NCBI RefSeq assembly: GCF_024171485.1
Contig: NZ_JALJZX010000001.1
Location: 372,001-436,000 of the forward strand
Length of the DNA: 64,000 nucleotides
Source of the DNA: Chryseobacterium sp. HSC-36S06
GTDB taxonomy: Bacteria > Bacteroidota > Bacteroidia > Flavobacteriales > Weeksellaceae
Reading direction: 5' to 3'
The position numbers and the translations under genes were made by a program. Positions 8,073-17,018 of this stretch are shown here, one piece after another; position 1 is the first letter of the stretch; the number at the start of each line of letters is the position of its first letter. The notes below the pieces were generated by a model that saw only the letters and a list, made by a program, of their open reading frames with translations, did not search any database and was not told the DNA's origin.

Positions 8073-10517
8073 TTAGTTTTTGATGTAAATTCTTTTAACG
8101 CGCCGGGAAATTGATGTTAAAACCTCGTAAGGTATTGTTTTACAGTAACCGGAGAAATCCTCAAGAGTTGGATTGGAGTTGAAAATAATCACCTCGTCAC
8201 CTTCTTTGGCCGTGGAATTTCCGATATCAATCATCATCATATCCATACAGACATTCCCTACAATTGAGTACACTTGTTTGCCAATGCCTACTTTCCCAAC
8301 TTTGTTGCCTATCAGGCGTGGAATTCCGTCAGCATATCCAACAGGAATTGTTGCGATCTGCGTGGGCTGGTCGGGTTGAAAATTCCGGTTATAACCAACC
8401 GATTCTCCCTCGTTAACCGTAGAGATCTGTGAAATTACGGTTTTAAAACTAACTGCATTCTGTAGTTGTTTCCTGATTTCGGAATTTGACGAAATACCCA
8501 CCATTCCAATTCCAATTCTTACCATATCGAATTGACTTGCAGAATAATGCACTATACCTGAGGTGTTAAGAATATGCCTGATTGGCTGATATTCCAGTCC
8601 TGAAATAATTTGTTCTGAATTTTTTCTGAAAATCTCAATTTGCTCTAAAGTATAATCCTTTCCTTCGGGAACGTCTGCAACCGACAAATGACTGAAAATA
8701 GATGCCACTTGTACGTTCATATTATTCAACTGCTTAATGAGGTCATCAATCTCATTATTCTTAAAACCAAGTCTGTGCATTCCTGTCTCCAGCTTGATAT
8801 GAATCGGATATTTCTCCTGAATTCCTTTTTCAATAAGTTGCTGATTAAACAATTCCAGTACCCGGAAGCTGTAGATTTCAGGTTCCAGATTATAATCAAT
8901 GATAATATTGTAACTGTGCTGTTCCGGATTCATAACCATAATCGGTGTAGTAATCCCGTTCTTTCTCAAATCTACACCTTCGTCAGCATAGGCAACGCCG
9001 AGATAATCAATGTGGTGATGCTGCAAAAATTCTGCAATTTCATAACCGCCAAGACCGTAGGAATAGGCTTTAACCATTGCCATCATTTTGGTTGAAGGCT
9101 TCAGCAAAGCTTTATGAACATTGATATTGTGAAGTATGGCATTGAGATTAACTTCCAGAACCGTATCGTGTTTCTGAAGTTCCAGGTGATTTTTAACTTT
9201 TTCAATTTCGAATTTTCTTGCCCCTTTTAAGAGTATCAATTCGTTTTCTATTTGATTAAGTAAATGACTTCCAATAAGTTCATCCACGTTAGTAAAAGTG
9301 TATGATTCGCTTTTAAAATACTGTTGGTAATTGATTATTTCTTCACCGATGAGAATAATCTTACTGAAATGCTGCTGATTCGTGATATCAATGACTTCAC
9401 GATAAAGCTGATCAGAATTCTTGCCCTCAACAAAGTCGGTCAGTATAAGGGTATTCTTGGGTTTGTTGTATTCTTTTATGAACTGGTAAGCAATTTTCAG
9501 AGAATCAAGGTCCAGATTAAACGAATCGTTGATAATAAGATTGTTCCGAAGCCCGTTTACACTTTCCAGACGCATTTCTACGGATTTCAGGGCGTTAATC
9601 TTTTCTGTAATTTGCTTAAAGTCGAATCCAAATTCTTTCAGAACCGCCACGATACATAAAGCATTGCTCAAAGTTGCTTCATCTCTTTGCTGAGCCGGGA
9701 GTTGAAATATCTCATCAAAATTACGAACCTGTAAAGATTCAGATTTGTTACTGGGATCGTTTGTTACGGTAATATCGTTATGGATTTTTAAGCCGTATGA
9801 TATTAAATTTTTACTGGAATAAAGATTATTTATTTTATTGTAAACCAACTCATTATCGCCATTAAAAATAATAGTTTCCGAATGTTTGAAAAGTTTAATT
9901 TTTTCATTGATCAGTTCTTCTTCATCAGCGAAATTTGACGAGTGCGCAGAGCCGATGTGCGTAAGAACACCAATTTTAGGAGAAAAAATATTTTCCAGAA
10001 TTTCCATCTCGCCGGGTTTGGAAATTCCCACTTCAAAGATTCCGACTTCGTGAATATTCTCAATTTTAAGGAGTGAAAGCGGAAGACCCAGTTGAGAATT
10101 AAAACTCTTAGGGCTTTTAACGGTATTAAAATCAGTGAACAGGCTTTGGTAAAGCCATTCCTTTACAATCGTCTTTCCGTTACTTCCCGTAATTCCAACG
10201 GTCTTGAGATTAAAAAGTGAGAGATGGTGCTTTGCAAGTCTCTGAATAAATCTTAAAGAATTTTCTACAATAATCCAGGTAATGTCTTCTAAATCATGAG
10301 ATTTATGCTCAGAAATTATAATTTTAATTCCTTTCTCAGCTGCGGACTGAATATATTTTTCACCAGAATTTTTTTTGGTATTAATGGCGATGAAAGCCGT
10401 GTTCGCCGAAGAGTAAATATTTCGGCTGTCAAAGGAAATACTTGTTACCAGCAGGTCTCCGTTCCCAATGACTTGTGAATTGGTAAGGTCTGCAAGTTGT
10501 TTGGTAGTGTAGTTCAT
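8073..10517 (-). CDS. murF-alr: Bifunctional MurF ligase / alanine racemase
   Basis: A single 814-residue chain joins two cell-wall enzymes. Residues 1-440 are a Mur ligase resembling MurF, which adds D-Ala-D-Ala to UDP-MurNAc-tripeptide, with the ATP loop GITGSNGKT at 108-116. Residues 455-814 are a PLP alanine racemase with the cofactor lysine K483 in MVKAYSYG and the opposing tyrosine in VGYNRNF. The racemase makes D-Ala, so the fusion links supply of the precursor to its use. This fusion is known in Bacteroidota. Its ATG overlaps the tdk stop codon by four bases (ATGA), which points to coupled translation. Confidence 0.95.
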   Translation of the reverse strand: MNYTTKQLADLTNSQVIGNGDLLVTSISFDSRNIYSSANTAFIAINTKKNSGEKYIQSAAEKGIKIIISEHKSHDLEDITWIIVENSLRFIQRLAKHHLSLFNLKTVGITGSNGKTIVKEWLYQSLFTDFNTVKSPKSFNSQLGLPLSLLKIENIHEVGIFEVGISKPGEMEILENIFSPKIGVLTHIGSAHSSNFADEEELINEKIKLFKHSETIIFNGDNELVYNKINNLYSSKNLISYGLKIHNDITVTNDPSNKSESLQVRNFDEIFQLPAQQRDEATLSNALCIVAVLKEFGFDFKQITEKINALKSVEMRLESVNGLRNNLIINDSFNLDLDSLKIAYQFIKEYNKPKNTLILTDFVEGKNSDQLYREVIDITNQQHFSKIILIGEEIINYQQYFKSESYTFTNVDELIGSHLLNQIENELILLKGARKFEIEKVKNHLELQKHDTVLEVNLNAILHNINVHKALLKPSTKMMAMVKAYSYGLGGYEIAEFLQHHHIDYLGVAYADEGVDLRKNGITTPIMVMNPEQHSYNIIIDYNLEPEIYSFRVLELFNQQLIEKGIQEKYPIHIKLETGMHRLGFKNNEIDDLIKQLNNMNVQVASIFSHLSVADVPEGKDYTLEQIEIFRKNSEQIISGLEYQPIRHILNTSGIVHYSASQFDMVRIGIGMVGISSNSEIRKQLQNAVSFKTVISQISTVNEGESVGYNRNFQPDQPTQIATIPVGYADGIPRLIGNKVGKVGIGKQVYSIVGNVCMDMMMIDIGNSTAKEGDEVIIFNSNPTLEDFSGYCKTIPYEVLTSISRRVKRIYIKN

Positions 10518-11104
10518 TTATTTTTTCTGTTCAGAAATTCTTCATTGAAAACTTTTCGGCTTACTGCTTCATAGCTCTCGGTTTCGCCCAATTGTACAAG
10601 ATCTTTATTAGCAGTTGTTCGCATGGAATGATTGGCGAGATTTCCTGTTCTTTTGCAGATGGCGTGAACTTTTGTCACGTACTCAGCTGTAGCCATTAAA
10701 TTGGGAATGGGACCGAATGGTCTGCCCATAAAATCCATATCAAGTCCGGCAATAACAACACGTACACCGTTATTCGCTAAAGTGTTGGCAACTTCTACAA
10801 TGCTTTCATCAAAAAACTGAGCCTCGTCAATTCCAATTACATCGCAGGTGGAACCCAATAAAAGTATTTCATTTGGACTCTCTACAGGGGTGCTTCTGAT
10901 TTTATTCTGATTGTGAGAAACAACCTCTGCTTCAGCATACCGTGTGTCGAGTTTTGGTTTGAAAATTTCTACATTCTGACCGGCCATTTCCGCACGCCGA
11001 AGCCTTCTGATTAATTCCTCAGTTTTGCCTGAAAACATCGACCCACAGATAACTTCCATCCAGCCGCTCTGTTTTGCGTGATTAATTGTATTTTCTAAAA
11101 ACAT
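10514..11104 (-). CDS. tdk: Thymidine kinase (TK1 type)
   Basis: Tdk phosphorylates thymidine to dTMP in the salvage pathway. The 196-residue protein has the P-loop GSMFSGKT at 21-28, the DEAQFF metal and base motif and the lasso segment near the C-terminus. The zinc-ribbon cysteines are incomplete: the usual CxxC near residue 150 reads CKRT, and no second pair is obvious, so structural zinc may be lost. An 18-residue N-terminal extension precedes the core. It is first in the leftward run, with a good -7 box upstream, and overlaps murF-alr by four bases. Confidence 0.94.
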   Translation of the reverse strand: MFLENTINHAKQSGWMEVICGSMFSGKTEELIRRLRRAEMAGQNVEIFKPKLDTRYAEAEVVSHNQNKIRSTPVESPNEILLLGSTCDVIGIDEAQFFDESIVEVANTLANNGVRVVIAGLDMDFMGRPFGPIPNLMATAEYVTKVHAICKRTGNLANHSMRTTANKDLVQLGETESYEAVSRKVFNEEFLNRKNK

Positions 11105-11133
11105 TTGTTAATTTAGCCGTAATATTCAAAGCT

Positions 11134-11141
11134 CAAAAATA
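11134..11141 (-). promoter_or_regulatory. -7 promoter box for the tdk operon
   Basis: Reads TATTTTTG on the minus strand, matching TAnnTTTG. Transcription would begin about 23 bases before the tdk ATG. The likely operon is tdk-murF/alr-patatin-ybeY, perhaps continuing to mnmG and the methyltransferase. Confidence 0.5.
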
Positions 11142-11163
11142 AGGAAATTTAATAGACTTTATT

Positions 11164-12159
11164 ATGCAAAACTTCCAAGATCTACAGGAAAAAATTTTTT
11201 TTGAATGCAAGACAATTCTCGAAACGCTTTCCCGGATCAGTTCAAAAGATGAGCTGCTCGGAAAACAGGATCTTTTTGCTGAAATAACCGACAGAATTGC
11301 TTTTTTGAGGATCCTGGAAAAAAATAAAGATAGTTTTATTGCTGAGGAGGTTGGGGAAAAATATGATGATGAAGACGTAAAAAATTTTTCTGTCAACGAG
11401 ATTATGAGCCCTGATTTGGACATGCTTGATGACAATCTGATATCTGAAAATGCCATTGAAGAAGAGGTAATATTTACCAATGAACTTAATGAGATAGAAA
11501 ATGAGGAGCCCTTAGTTCAATCCACGGAAATGGTGGAAGTACCTGAAGGAAATGTGGAGGAAAAAATCGAGGAAGATATGATTTCGGAAATCGAAATCGA
11601 ACAAAATTACGAAGAAAGGGTAGCCCGGAAAGAAAGAGAATTCCTTGAGCTGGAAGAACGCCGGAGAAAAATTGTAGATTTCAAGAAGGAAGATATTATA
11701 CATCCGCCGAAAAACGAAACATTACATTCGGAAACAAAGCACGAGCAGCTTCATTCGGAGAAAAAATTCAAACTGGCCCATATAAAAGGGCTGAAAGTAG
11801 TACAGAACCTGTTCGATGAAGATCCACTGGGAAGACTTGCAGAAGAAAAAATTCAAGTTCAGGAATCAAAAACAGAATCCGGGAGTATTTTGAAAACAAA
11901 TATTCCTACAGATTTTATGGAGGCCGAGAAAAAGAAAAATGAATTCAAACTCGATTTGAATGACAAAGTGGCTTTTACAAAACTTCTTTTTAATGGCGAT
12001 GCAGACGAGCTTAAATCTACCGTAGATAAACTTAATTACTATGATAATCTTGAAGATGCAAAACAGTTTTTAAGTGAAGTGTATTATCAGAAAGATTGGG
12101 GAAAAGTTGACGAATACGCACAGAGACTGTGGAACCTCGTAGAAAATAAATTCTTGTAA
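11164..12159 (+). CDS. Acidic protein of unknown function with conserved C-terminus
   Basis: The 331-residue protein has no signal peptide or membrane segment. Residues 1-60 look helical. Residues 60-180 are very acidic and glutamate-rich with low complexity. Residues 160-230 are charged and probably coiled or disordered. A compact C-terminal segment of about 65 residues (from DLNDKVAFTK to the end) looks like an ordered helical domain and carries most of the recognisable conservation. I know similar uncharacterised proteins from flavobacteria but no function. It is divergent from tdk, and a Mur ligase gene follows nine bases later, so the two are probably co-transcribed. Confidence 0.75.
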   Translation: MQNFQDLQEKIFFECKTILETLSRISSKDELLGKQDLFAEITDRIAFLRILEKNKDSFIAEEVGEKYDDEDVKNFSVNEIMSPDLDMLDDNLISENAIEEEVIFTNELNEIENEEPLVQSTEMVEVPEGNVEEKIEEDMISEIEIEQNYEERVARKEREFLELEERRRKIVDFKKEDIIHPPKNETLHSETKHEQLHSEKKFKLAHIKGLKVVQNLFDEDPLGRLAEEKIQVQESKTESGSILKTNIPTDFMEAEKKKNEFKLDLNDKVAFTKLLFNGDADELKSTVDKLNYYDNLEDAKQFLSEVYYQKDWGKVDEYAQRLWNLVENKFL

Positions 12160-12168
12160 CGGATACAG

Positions 12169-13554
12169 ATGAAAGGAATGATAAACAAAATTGAGGATTT
12201 TCAGAATGTATTCTTCATCGGCGTTGCCGGGGTCGGCATGAGCGCCATTGCACAATATCTTAAAGGAATCGGCAAAGAAGCTTCCGGAAGCGACCGCTAT
12301 TTTCATCCCGATGAATATAACCGCACAAAAGAACAGTTAGAAGCTGGAGGCATACAATGTTTCCTTCAGGACGGAAGTGGTATTTCTAAAAAAACGGATG
12401 TCATCGTAGTTTCAACCGCCATAGAAGAAACCGTTTTTGAAGTTCAGAAAGCCAGAGAACTCGGAATTCCTATCATCAAACGAAGTGAACTTTTATCCAT
12501 CATCGCCAAAAGTAAGAAAACCATTGCTGTTGCCGGAACGTCCGGTAAATCAACAACATCAGCGATGTTATATCAGATCTTACTTGATGCCAAACTGGAA
12601 CCGAGCATTATATCCGGCGCGGGTTTAACTTCCATCATTAAAGAAGGTAAAATCGGAAATGCTGCTGTGGGCAAAGGCGAGTGGCTTATTATTGAAGCCG
12701 ATGAAAGCGACGGTTCGATTGTACAATATGAACCCGAAATCGGACTTCTCTTAAATATCGATAAGGACCATCAGGAAATTGATGAACTGATCGAACTATT
12801 TACGATATTTAAAAATAATACTAAGGGCTTATTTGTTGTAAACCAATCAAATACACTGGCAAAAACACTCTCCGAAACTTCCGCAAATGATTTTGGATTT
12901 GAAAATGAAAATGCAGGCTATTCAGCACAGAATTTTCTTCAGGATGGGCTTTCATTGACATTTGATCTCCATAACCAGAAGTTTCAGATGACTTCACTGG
13001 GCCGACACAGTGTCGAAAATGCTGCCGCAGCAATTGCAGTAGCTCATCAAATTGGAGTAAATCTGGAAATCTGTGCGGCAAGCCTTGCAAAATATGAAGG
13101 GATATACCGCCGTCACCAGATTCTCGGACAGAAGAATGGCGTTTGGGTTATCGATGATTACGCACATAATCCTGCAAAATGTGCCGCATCAATTCGCGCT
13201 TGCCAGCCTTTGGCAGAAAAAGTGATCGCCTGGTTTCAACCCCATGGTTACGGCCCGACGAGATTTTTAAAGAATGATTTCGTGGAAGAAATCGCAGATG
13301 CCTTACGACCTCAGGACGAAATCTGGATGAGCGAAATCTTCTACGCTGGCGGAACCGCAGTGAAAGATATTTCGGCTAATGATTTAATTGTAGATATTAA
13401 AGCTAAGGGTAAAAACGCCCATTTTGTGGAAAACAGAGATGATTTGTTGAAGGCTCTGAAACCTGAACTCAAAGAAGGAACGCTTCTGCTTTTAATGGGA
13501 GCTCGGGATCCCGGCTTGGAAGAATTCTGCAAAGATTTATTTGATAAATTGTAA
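12169..13554 (+). CDS. MurC-like Mur ligase family protein (MurC paralogue or Mpl)
   Basis: The 461-residue protein has the three-domain Mur ligase layout: an N-terminal nucleotide-binding GVAGVGMSAIA loop (18-28) as in MurC, a central ATPase domain with GTSGKSTT at 123-130, and a C-terminal domain with DDYAHNPAK. MurC joins L-Ala to UDP-MurNAc, while Mpl recycles a whole peptide onto it. The ATP loop is unusual: most MurC and Mpl proteins have GTHGKTTT. The true murC would be expected in a division cluster elsewhere, so a recycling (Mpl-like) or divergent role is plausible. It probably shares a transcript with the acidic protein upstream. Confidence 0.78.
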   Translation: MKGMINKIEDFQNVFFIGVAGVGMSAIAQYLKGIGKEASGSDRYFHPDEYNRTKEQLEAGGIQCFLQDGSGISKKTDVIVVSTAIEETVFEVQKARELGIPIIKRSELLSIIAKSKKTIAVAGTSGKSTTSAMLYQILLDAKLEPSIISGAGLTSIIKEGKIGNAAVGKGEWLIIEADESDGSIVQYEPEIGLLLNIDKDHQEIDELIELFTIFKNNTKGLFVVNQSNTLAKTLSETSANDFGFENENAGYSAQNFLQDGLSLTFDLHNQKFQMTSLGRHSVENAAAAIAVAHQIGVNLEICAASLAKYEGIYRRHQILGQKNGVWVIDDYAHNPAKCAASIRACQPLAEKVIAWFQPHGYGPTRFLKNDFVEEIADALRPQDEIWMSEIFYAGGTAVKDISANDLIVDIKAKGKNAHFVENRDDLLKALKPELKEGTLLLLMGARDPGLEEFCKDLFDKL

Positions 13555-13591
13555 GGGTGTTAAGTTCCGTAGGAACGACCGATAGATAGCT

Positions 13592-13695
13592 TCGGAATTT
13601 ATTCCGATGAAATGAACGGTTTTTAAATGCATTGGAATTTATTCCGATGAAATAAATGGTTTTTAAAAAGCATCGGAATTATTCCGGTAAAATTG
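13592..13695. repeat. 40-bp tandem repeat with internal palindromes, about 2.6 copies
   Basis: Units begin at 13594, 13634 and 13675 (period 40-41). Each opens with the near-palindrome GGAATTTATTCC and continues with GATGAAAT, a variable few bases and GGTTTTTAAA. The last unit is shortened and runs up to the rsmI start. It is preceded by the short inverted repeat TTCCGTAGGAA (13564-13574). No distinct spacers are present, so it is not a CRISPR array. Confidence 0.8.
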
Positions 13696-13701
13696 AAAAA
13701 A

Positions 13702-14376
13702 ATGTCAGGAACCCTGTATTTTGTCCCCACACCGGTCGGGAATTTAGAAGATATGACTTTCAGAGCTGTAAAAGTACTGAAAGAAGTTGATTATATCCTG
13801 TGCGAAGATACCAGAACTTCAGGCGTTTTGCTGAAGCACTTTGAAATAGCTAAACCTCTGAAATCCTATCATTTACACAACGAGCATCAGATGACGCAAA
13901 AGGTGATTGAAGGCCTGAAAAGCGGCCAGAATATCGCCATCATTACCGATGCCGGAACACCGGGCATTTCAGATCCTGGTTATTTACTGGCTAAAGCAGG
14001 TTCTGACGAGGATATTGAAATGATTTGTCTTCCGGGAGCAACGGCTTTTGTACCGGCCTTGGTAGTTTCCGGTTTACCGAATAATGAGTTTATATTTGCA
14101 GGATTTTTACCCCAGAAAAAAGGCAGGCAGACAAAACTGAAACAGCTTGCGGAAGAAAAGAAAACCATCGTTTTATACGAAAGCCCTCATAAAATAAATA
14201 CGACTTTAGAGCAGATCAAAGAGTTCTTCGGTGAAGAAACGAAAGTGAGTTTAAGCCGCGAAATATCAAAAAAATTCGAAGAGACTAAACGCGGATCGAT
14301 CAATGAGTTAATTGAGTTTTCTAAAAGTAAAACTTTAAAAGGAGAAATTGTTTTGGTGATCAATAATGCAATTTAA
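13702..14376 (+). CDS. rsmI: 16S rRNA (cytidine(1402)-2'-O)-methyltransferase
   Basis: RsmI methylates the ribose of C1402 in 16S rRNA. The 224-residue protein begins MSGTLYFVPTPVGNL, the classic start of the tetrapyrrole-methylase-like fold. It continues with CEDTRTSG, the SAM-binding ITDAGTPGISDPG and VPGATA-like (LPGATAFVPAL) motifs, then YESPHK and SREISKKFEE. A TTG three codons upstream (13693) is possible, but the ATG gives the family-typical N-terminus. The repeat array abuts its start, so its leader is made of repeat sequence. The next gene begins directly after the stop codon. Confidence 0.95.
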   Translation: MSGTLYFVPTPVGNLEDMTFRAVKVLKEVDYILCEDTRTSGVLLKHFEIAKPLKSYHLHNEHQMTQKVIEGLKSGQNIAIITDAGTPGISDPGYLLAKAGSDEDIEMICLPGATAFVPALVVSGLPNNEFIFAGFLPQKKGRQTKLKQLAEEKKTIVLYESPHKINTTLEQIKEFFGEETKVSLSREISKKFEETKRGSINELIEFSKSKTLKGEIVLVINNAI

Positions 14377-15357
14377 ATGTTTAAAAACCTTTCTGTCGTT
14401 GCCCTTATACTTCTATTTACGAACACTTACTCTCAGAACAAAAATCTTTTAGGAGTTTGGGTTTTGGATAAAGTTATTTATGCGGATGGGAAAGACATTG
14501 AAGTGAATAAAGAGTTGTTTTCATATAAACTGATCTACGAGGTCCGTAATAATAAAATTACAATTAACGATCGGGCGTTTGATGCGGTATTCTCTGATAA
14601 ATCAATACAAACGACCACCCGGAAAATCGATTATGAGCTCCGCAGTGGCTATTTGCTGATCAGAGATAATGATGAAGATAAACTTTATGCTTTTCTAAAA
14701 CGTGAAGATTTTATAAAGAAATATCCGGAATTTAAACCAAAAGAAGCAATTAGAAACGGAGATATTTTGTGGATTGCAGACGACGTCACTAAACCAAGTT
14801 ACGAATCGGACCATTTCCCAACGAATTTGCTTGCAAACAGCATGTTCCGTTCATCAAAAAATGATGATTTATACTTTAAGGCCGAGTACGTTGTAACAAC
14901 AGACAGTAAAATTCGAGATATTAAGATTATAGATGGATACGATTCAAGTTTTGACTCAGAATTTTTATCCGCCATCAGGGAAGCCGAAAACGCTGTTCAT
15001 AATCCTTACGCGCATAACCTTTTAGTTATAAGAGAAATACATTTTTTGAGATACCTCAAAGATCTGAAAAATAAAGAAGACATATCCTTTTTTAAAATTA
15101 TTGAAAAAGGGGAACAGTATTATAATAAACAACAGTTTGAGAAGGCTATTGCGGAATTTGAAAAAATAGAAAACCTTAATATAGGCTTGAACCGTTTTAA
15201 AACAACTATTGATCAAGCCAATCTAAAACTGGGAATTTCCTATCTTGGTACAAATCAAATTGCAAAAGCCTGTACCACTTTTAGAAGTATTGGAGATAAA
15301 ACTAATTTCACTGTAAGAAATTACTTAATAAATTTTTGCGAAATAAATATAGAATAA
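14377..15357 (+). CDS. Exported protein with lipocalin-like start and TPR-like end
   Basis: The 326-residue protein starts at the base after the rsmI stop. A signal peptide covers about residues 1-19 (ending TYSQ). Residues 25-110 look like a small beta domain beginning LLGVWVLDK, as in lipocalin-like proteins that open with a GxW motif. A middle segment with EYVVTTDSKIRDIKIIDGYDS recalls TonB C-terminal-like or similar folds. Residues 240-326 form two or three helical repeats (EQYYNKQQFEKAIAEFEK) resembling TPRs. I do not know its function. It is probably periplasmic or surface-associated and co-transcribed with rsmI and fabG. Confidence 0.72.
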   Translation: MFKNLSVVALILLFTNTYSQNKNLLGVWVLDKVIYADGKDIEVNKELFSYKLIYEVRNNKITINDRAFDAVFSDKSIQTTTRKIDYELRSGYLLIRDNDEDKLYAFLKREDFIKKYPEFKPKEAIRNGDILWIADDVTKPSYESDHFPTNLLANSMFRSSKNDDLYFKAEYVVTTDSKIRDIKIIDGYDSSFDSEFLSAIREAENAVHNPYAHNLLVIREIHFLRYLKDLKNKEDISFFKIIEKGEQYYNKQQFEKAIAEFEKIENLNIGLNRFKTTIDQANLKLGISYLGTNQIAKACTTFRSIGDKTNFTVRNYLINFCEINIE

Positions 15358-15359
15358 TT

Positions 15360-16103
15360 ATGAAACTATTAGAAGGAAAAGTGGCTTTAATTACCGGAGC
15401 AACACGCGGTATCGGAAAAGGAATCGCTGAAGTTTTCGCTAAGGAAGGTGCTAAAGTTGCCTTTACTTACGCGGGTTCTGTTGATAAGGCCAAAGCGCTG
15501 GAAGAAAAACTTTCAAAAATTACGACTGCAAAAGGTTACCAGTCTGATGCGTCGGATTATGATGCTGCACAGAAACTCGTAGAAGATGTCATGGCAGAAT
15601 TCGGCCAGATCGATATTTTAATCAACAATGCGGGCATTACGCGCGATAACCTGATGCTTAGAATGTCCAAAGACGACTGGGACACTATCATAAAAGTGAA
15701 TCTGGATTCTGTTTTCAACCTTACCAAAGCTGTGATTAAACCGATGATGAAAGCAAAATCCGGCTCGATTATCAACATGACTTCGGTAGTAGGCATTAAA
15801 GGAAATGCCGGACAGGCAAATTACGCGGCTTCAAAAGCTGGAGTAATCGGCTTCTCAAAATCTATCGCACTGGAGTTGGGTTCCAGAAACATCCGTTGCA
15901 ACGCCATCGCTCCTGGTTTCATTGAAACCGAAATGACGGCCGCTTTGGACGAAAAAACGGTTCAGGGCTGGAGAGAAGGAATTCCGTTGAAACGTGGCGG
16001 ACAGCCGGAAGACGTGGCAAATGCGTGCGTGTTCCTGGGTTCCGATATGTCGGCGTACATCACCGGTCAGGTGCTGAATGTGGATGGTGGAATGCTGACT
16101 TAG
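15360..16103 (+). CDS. fabG: 3-oxoacyl-[acyl-carrier-protein] reductase
   Basis: FabG reduces 3-oxoacyl-ACP with NADPH in each cycle of fatty acid elongation. The 247-residue protein is a short-chain dehydrogenase with TGATRGIG at 12-19, NNAG at 89-92, and the catalytic Ser142, Tyr155 and Lys159 in the YAASK motif, ending with the family-typical GQVLNVDGGML. The ATG at 15360 is chosen over an upstream alternative because it gives the normal N-terminus; it lies two bases after the stop of the preceding gene. Its TAG stop codon is the first base triplet of a dispersed repeat. Confidence 0.94.
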   Translation: MKLLEGKVALITGATRGIGKGIAEVFAKEGAKVAFTYAGSVDKAKALEEKLSKITTAKGYQSDASDYDAAQKLVEDVMAEFGQIDILINNAGITRDNLMLRMSKDDWDTIIKVNLDSVFNLTKAVIKPMMKAKSGSIINMTSVVGIKGNAGQANYAASKAGVIGFSKSIALELGSRNIRCNAIAPGFIETEMTAALDEKTVQGWREGIPLKRGGQPEDVANACVFLGSDMSAYITGQVLNVDGGMLT

Positions 16104-16197
16104 GAGCAACAGACTGAATTATATCTCCCAAAAAAACACCCGCTTTCCACTGCAATCTTTTTTTTTCAAAAAAGGATTTCCGTTGCAATCGGGGCTA
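16101..16197 (-). repeat. Dispersed hairpin repeat, copy 1
   Basis: This 97-base element shares its ends and layout with the one at 27604-27708: GGAGCAACAG at one end, CACCCGCT in the middle, a T-rich/A-rich hairpin, then CCGTTGCAATCGGGGCTA at the other end. It begins exactly at the fabG stop codon. Elements of this kind occur between genes in many flavobacterial genomes, as I recall; their role is unknown. Confidence 0.7.
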
Positions 16198-16538
16198 GAA
16201 TAAAATTTATTTCTTCTTTTGAGGAAAAACGAAAATCCATTCAGTTCTTCTGAATGGATTTTTATGTTAATGTGACAGGGTTCCTGTTAGCTGTTGCGTA
16301 ATCGACGACCTAGGAAATGGAGCCGTTAAAAAATTGTAAAGAATTTCCGTTAAAAATTTCCAGTGTTTGAGTGGCGGCACAAATCAGAATTATTCAAAAC
16401 CATTTTCTTTCCGCCCGAGTTTGGAAATTTTAGGAAATTATTTAGAATTTTAGGCGGAGTTTCCAGTCTTGAACTTTTGGTTATTTTGTTTCAAGACAAA
16501 AGAACTAAAATCAGATAGTTAGAGATTACTTTTGCATT
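16198..16538. other. Intergenic region with terminator and inverted repeat
   Basis: This gap between convergent fabG and the GNAT gene holds a terminator hairpin (16232-16263) and, at 16466-16497, an inverted repeat GTCTTGAA ... TTCAAGAC surrounded by repeated CTTTTG/CAAAAG words. The second resembles short dispersed elements found between flavobacterial genes. No ORF is convincing. Confidence 0.6.
16232..16263. terminator. Bidirectional terminator after fabG
   Basis: A 13-base perfect stem (AAAATCCATTCAG, 16232-16244, with CTGAATGGATTTT, 16250-16262) around a five-base loop, with an A-run before and T-run after. Confidence 0.82.
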
Positions 16539-16985
16539 TTAATCCAACTCCTTACTAAAACAAACCGAAGTATCCACACCTTTATACTGTCCGTAATTTT
16601 CAATCTGCTCATAAGTCTTCCTGTAAAGCTTTATCGCTTCTTTTTGACCGGTTCCTGTCTCCAGAATTACCTTTTTAAACTGAAGCTCCTTTGCCCATCG
16701 TTCAAGTTCATTTAGAATCGCTGACGCATAACCCTTCCCCCGGAATTCCGGGATAACGAACATCCGTTTGATTTCCGCAGTTTCTCCATCATAACCTTTA
16801 ATAGCGCCACAACCTACCGGATTTTCCTCCTCGAAAAGAACAATACAGTGTTGCAGCGCGTCAATTTTATTAAACTGGTCATAGAATGCGTGATCGTCGC
16901 CATCAACATACGCAAGGTACTCATCCAGCATTTTAACAAGCTGTTTAAAATCCTGGTTTTCAGAGTTGGTTCTTAGGAGTTTCAT
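16539..16985 (-). CDS. GNAT family N-acetyltransferase
   Basis: The 148-residue protein has the acetyl-CoA-binding signature of GNAT enzymes: IKRMFVIPEFRGKGYASAIL around residues 70-90 (motif A, R-x-x-G-x-G/A) followed by VILETG and EAIKLYRK. The substrate is unknown; small GNATs of this form often act on amino acids or small amines. I chose the ATG at 16985; a TTG two codons upstream is also in frame. It stands alone, convergent with fabG. Confidence 0.88.
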   Translation of the reverse strand: MKLLRTNSENQDFKQLVKMLDEYLAYVDGDDHAFYDQFNKIDALQHCIVLFEEENPVGCGAIKGYDGETAEIKRMFVIPEFRGKGYASAILNELERWAKELQFKKVILETGTGQKEAIKLYRKTYEQIENYGQYKGVDTSVCFSKELD

Positions 16986-17018
16986 GTTCAAGATATCAGA
17001 AATTAATACAGTATTCGC

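Noticed and set aside
8688..9095. Plus-strand ORF of 135 codons inside murF-alr
   Set aside because: It is antisense to the racemase part of the fusion and has no recognisable motif or start context.
13592..13695. CRISPR array
   Set aside because: The units are contiguous tandem copies without unique spacers, and no cas genes are near.
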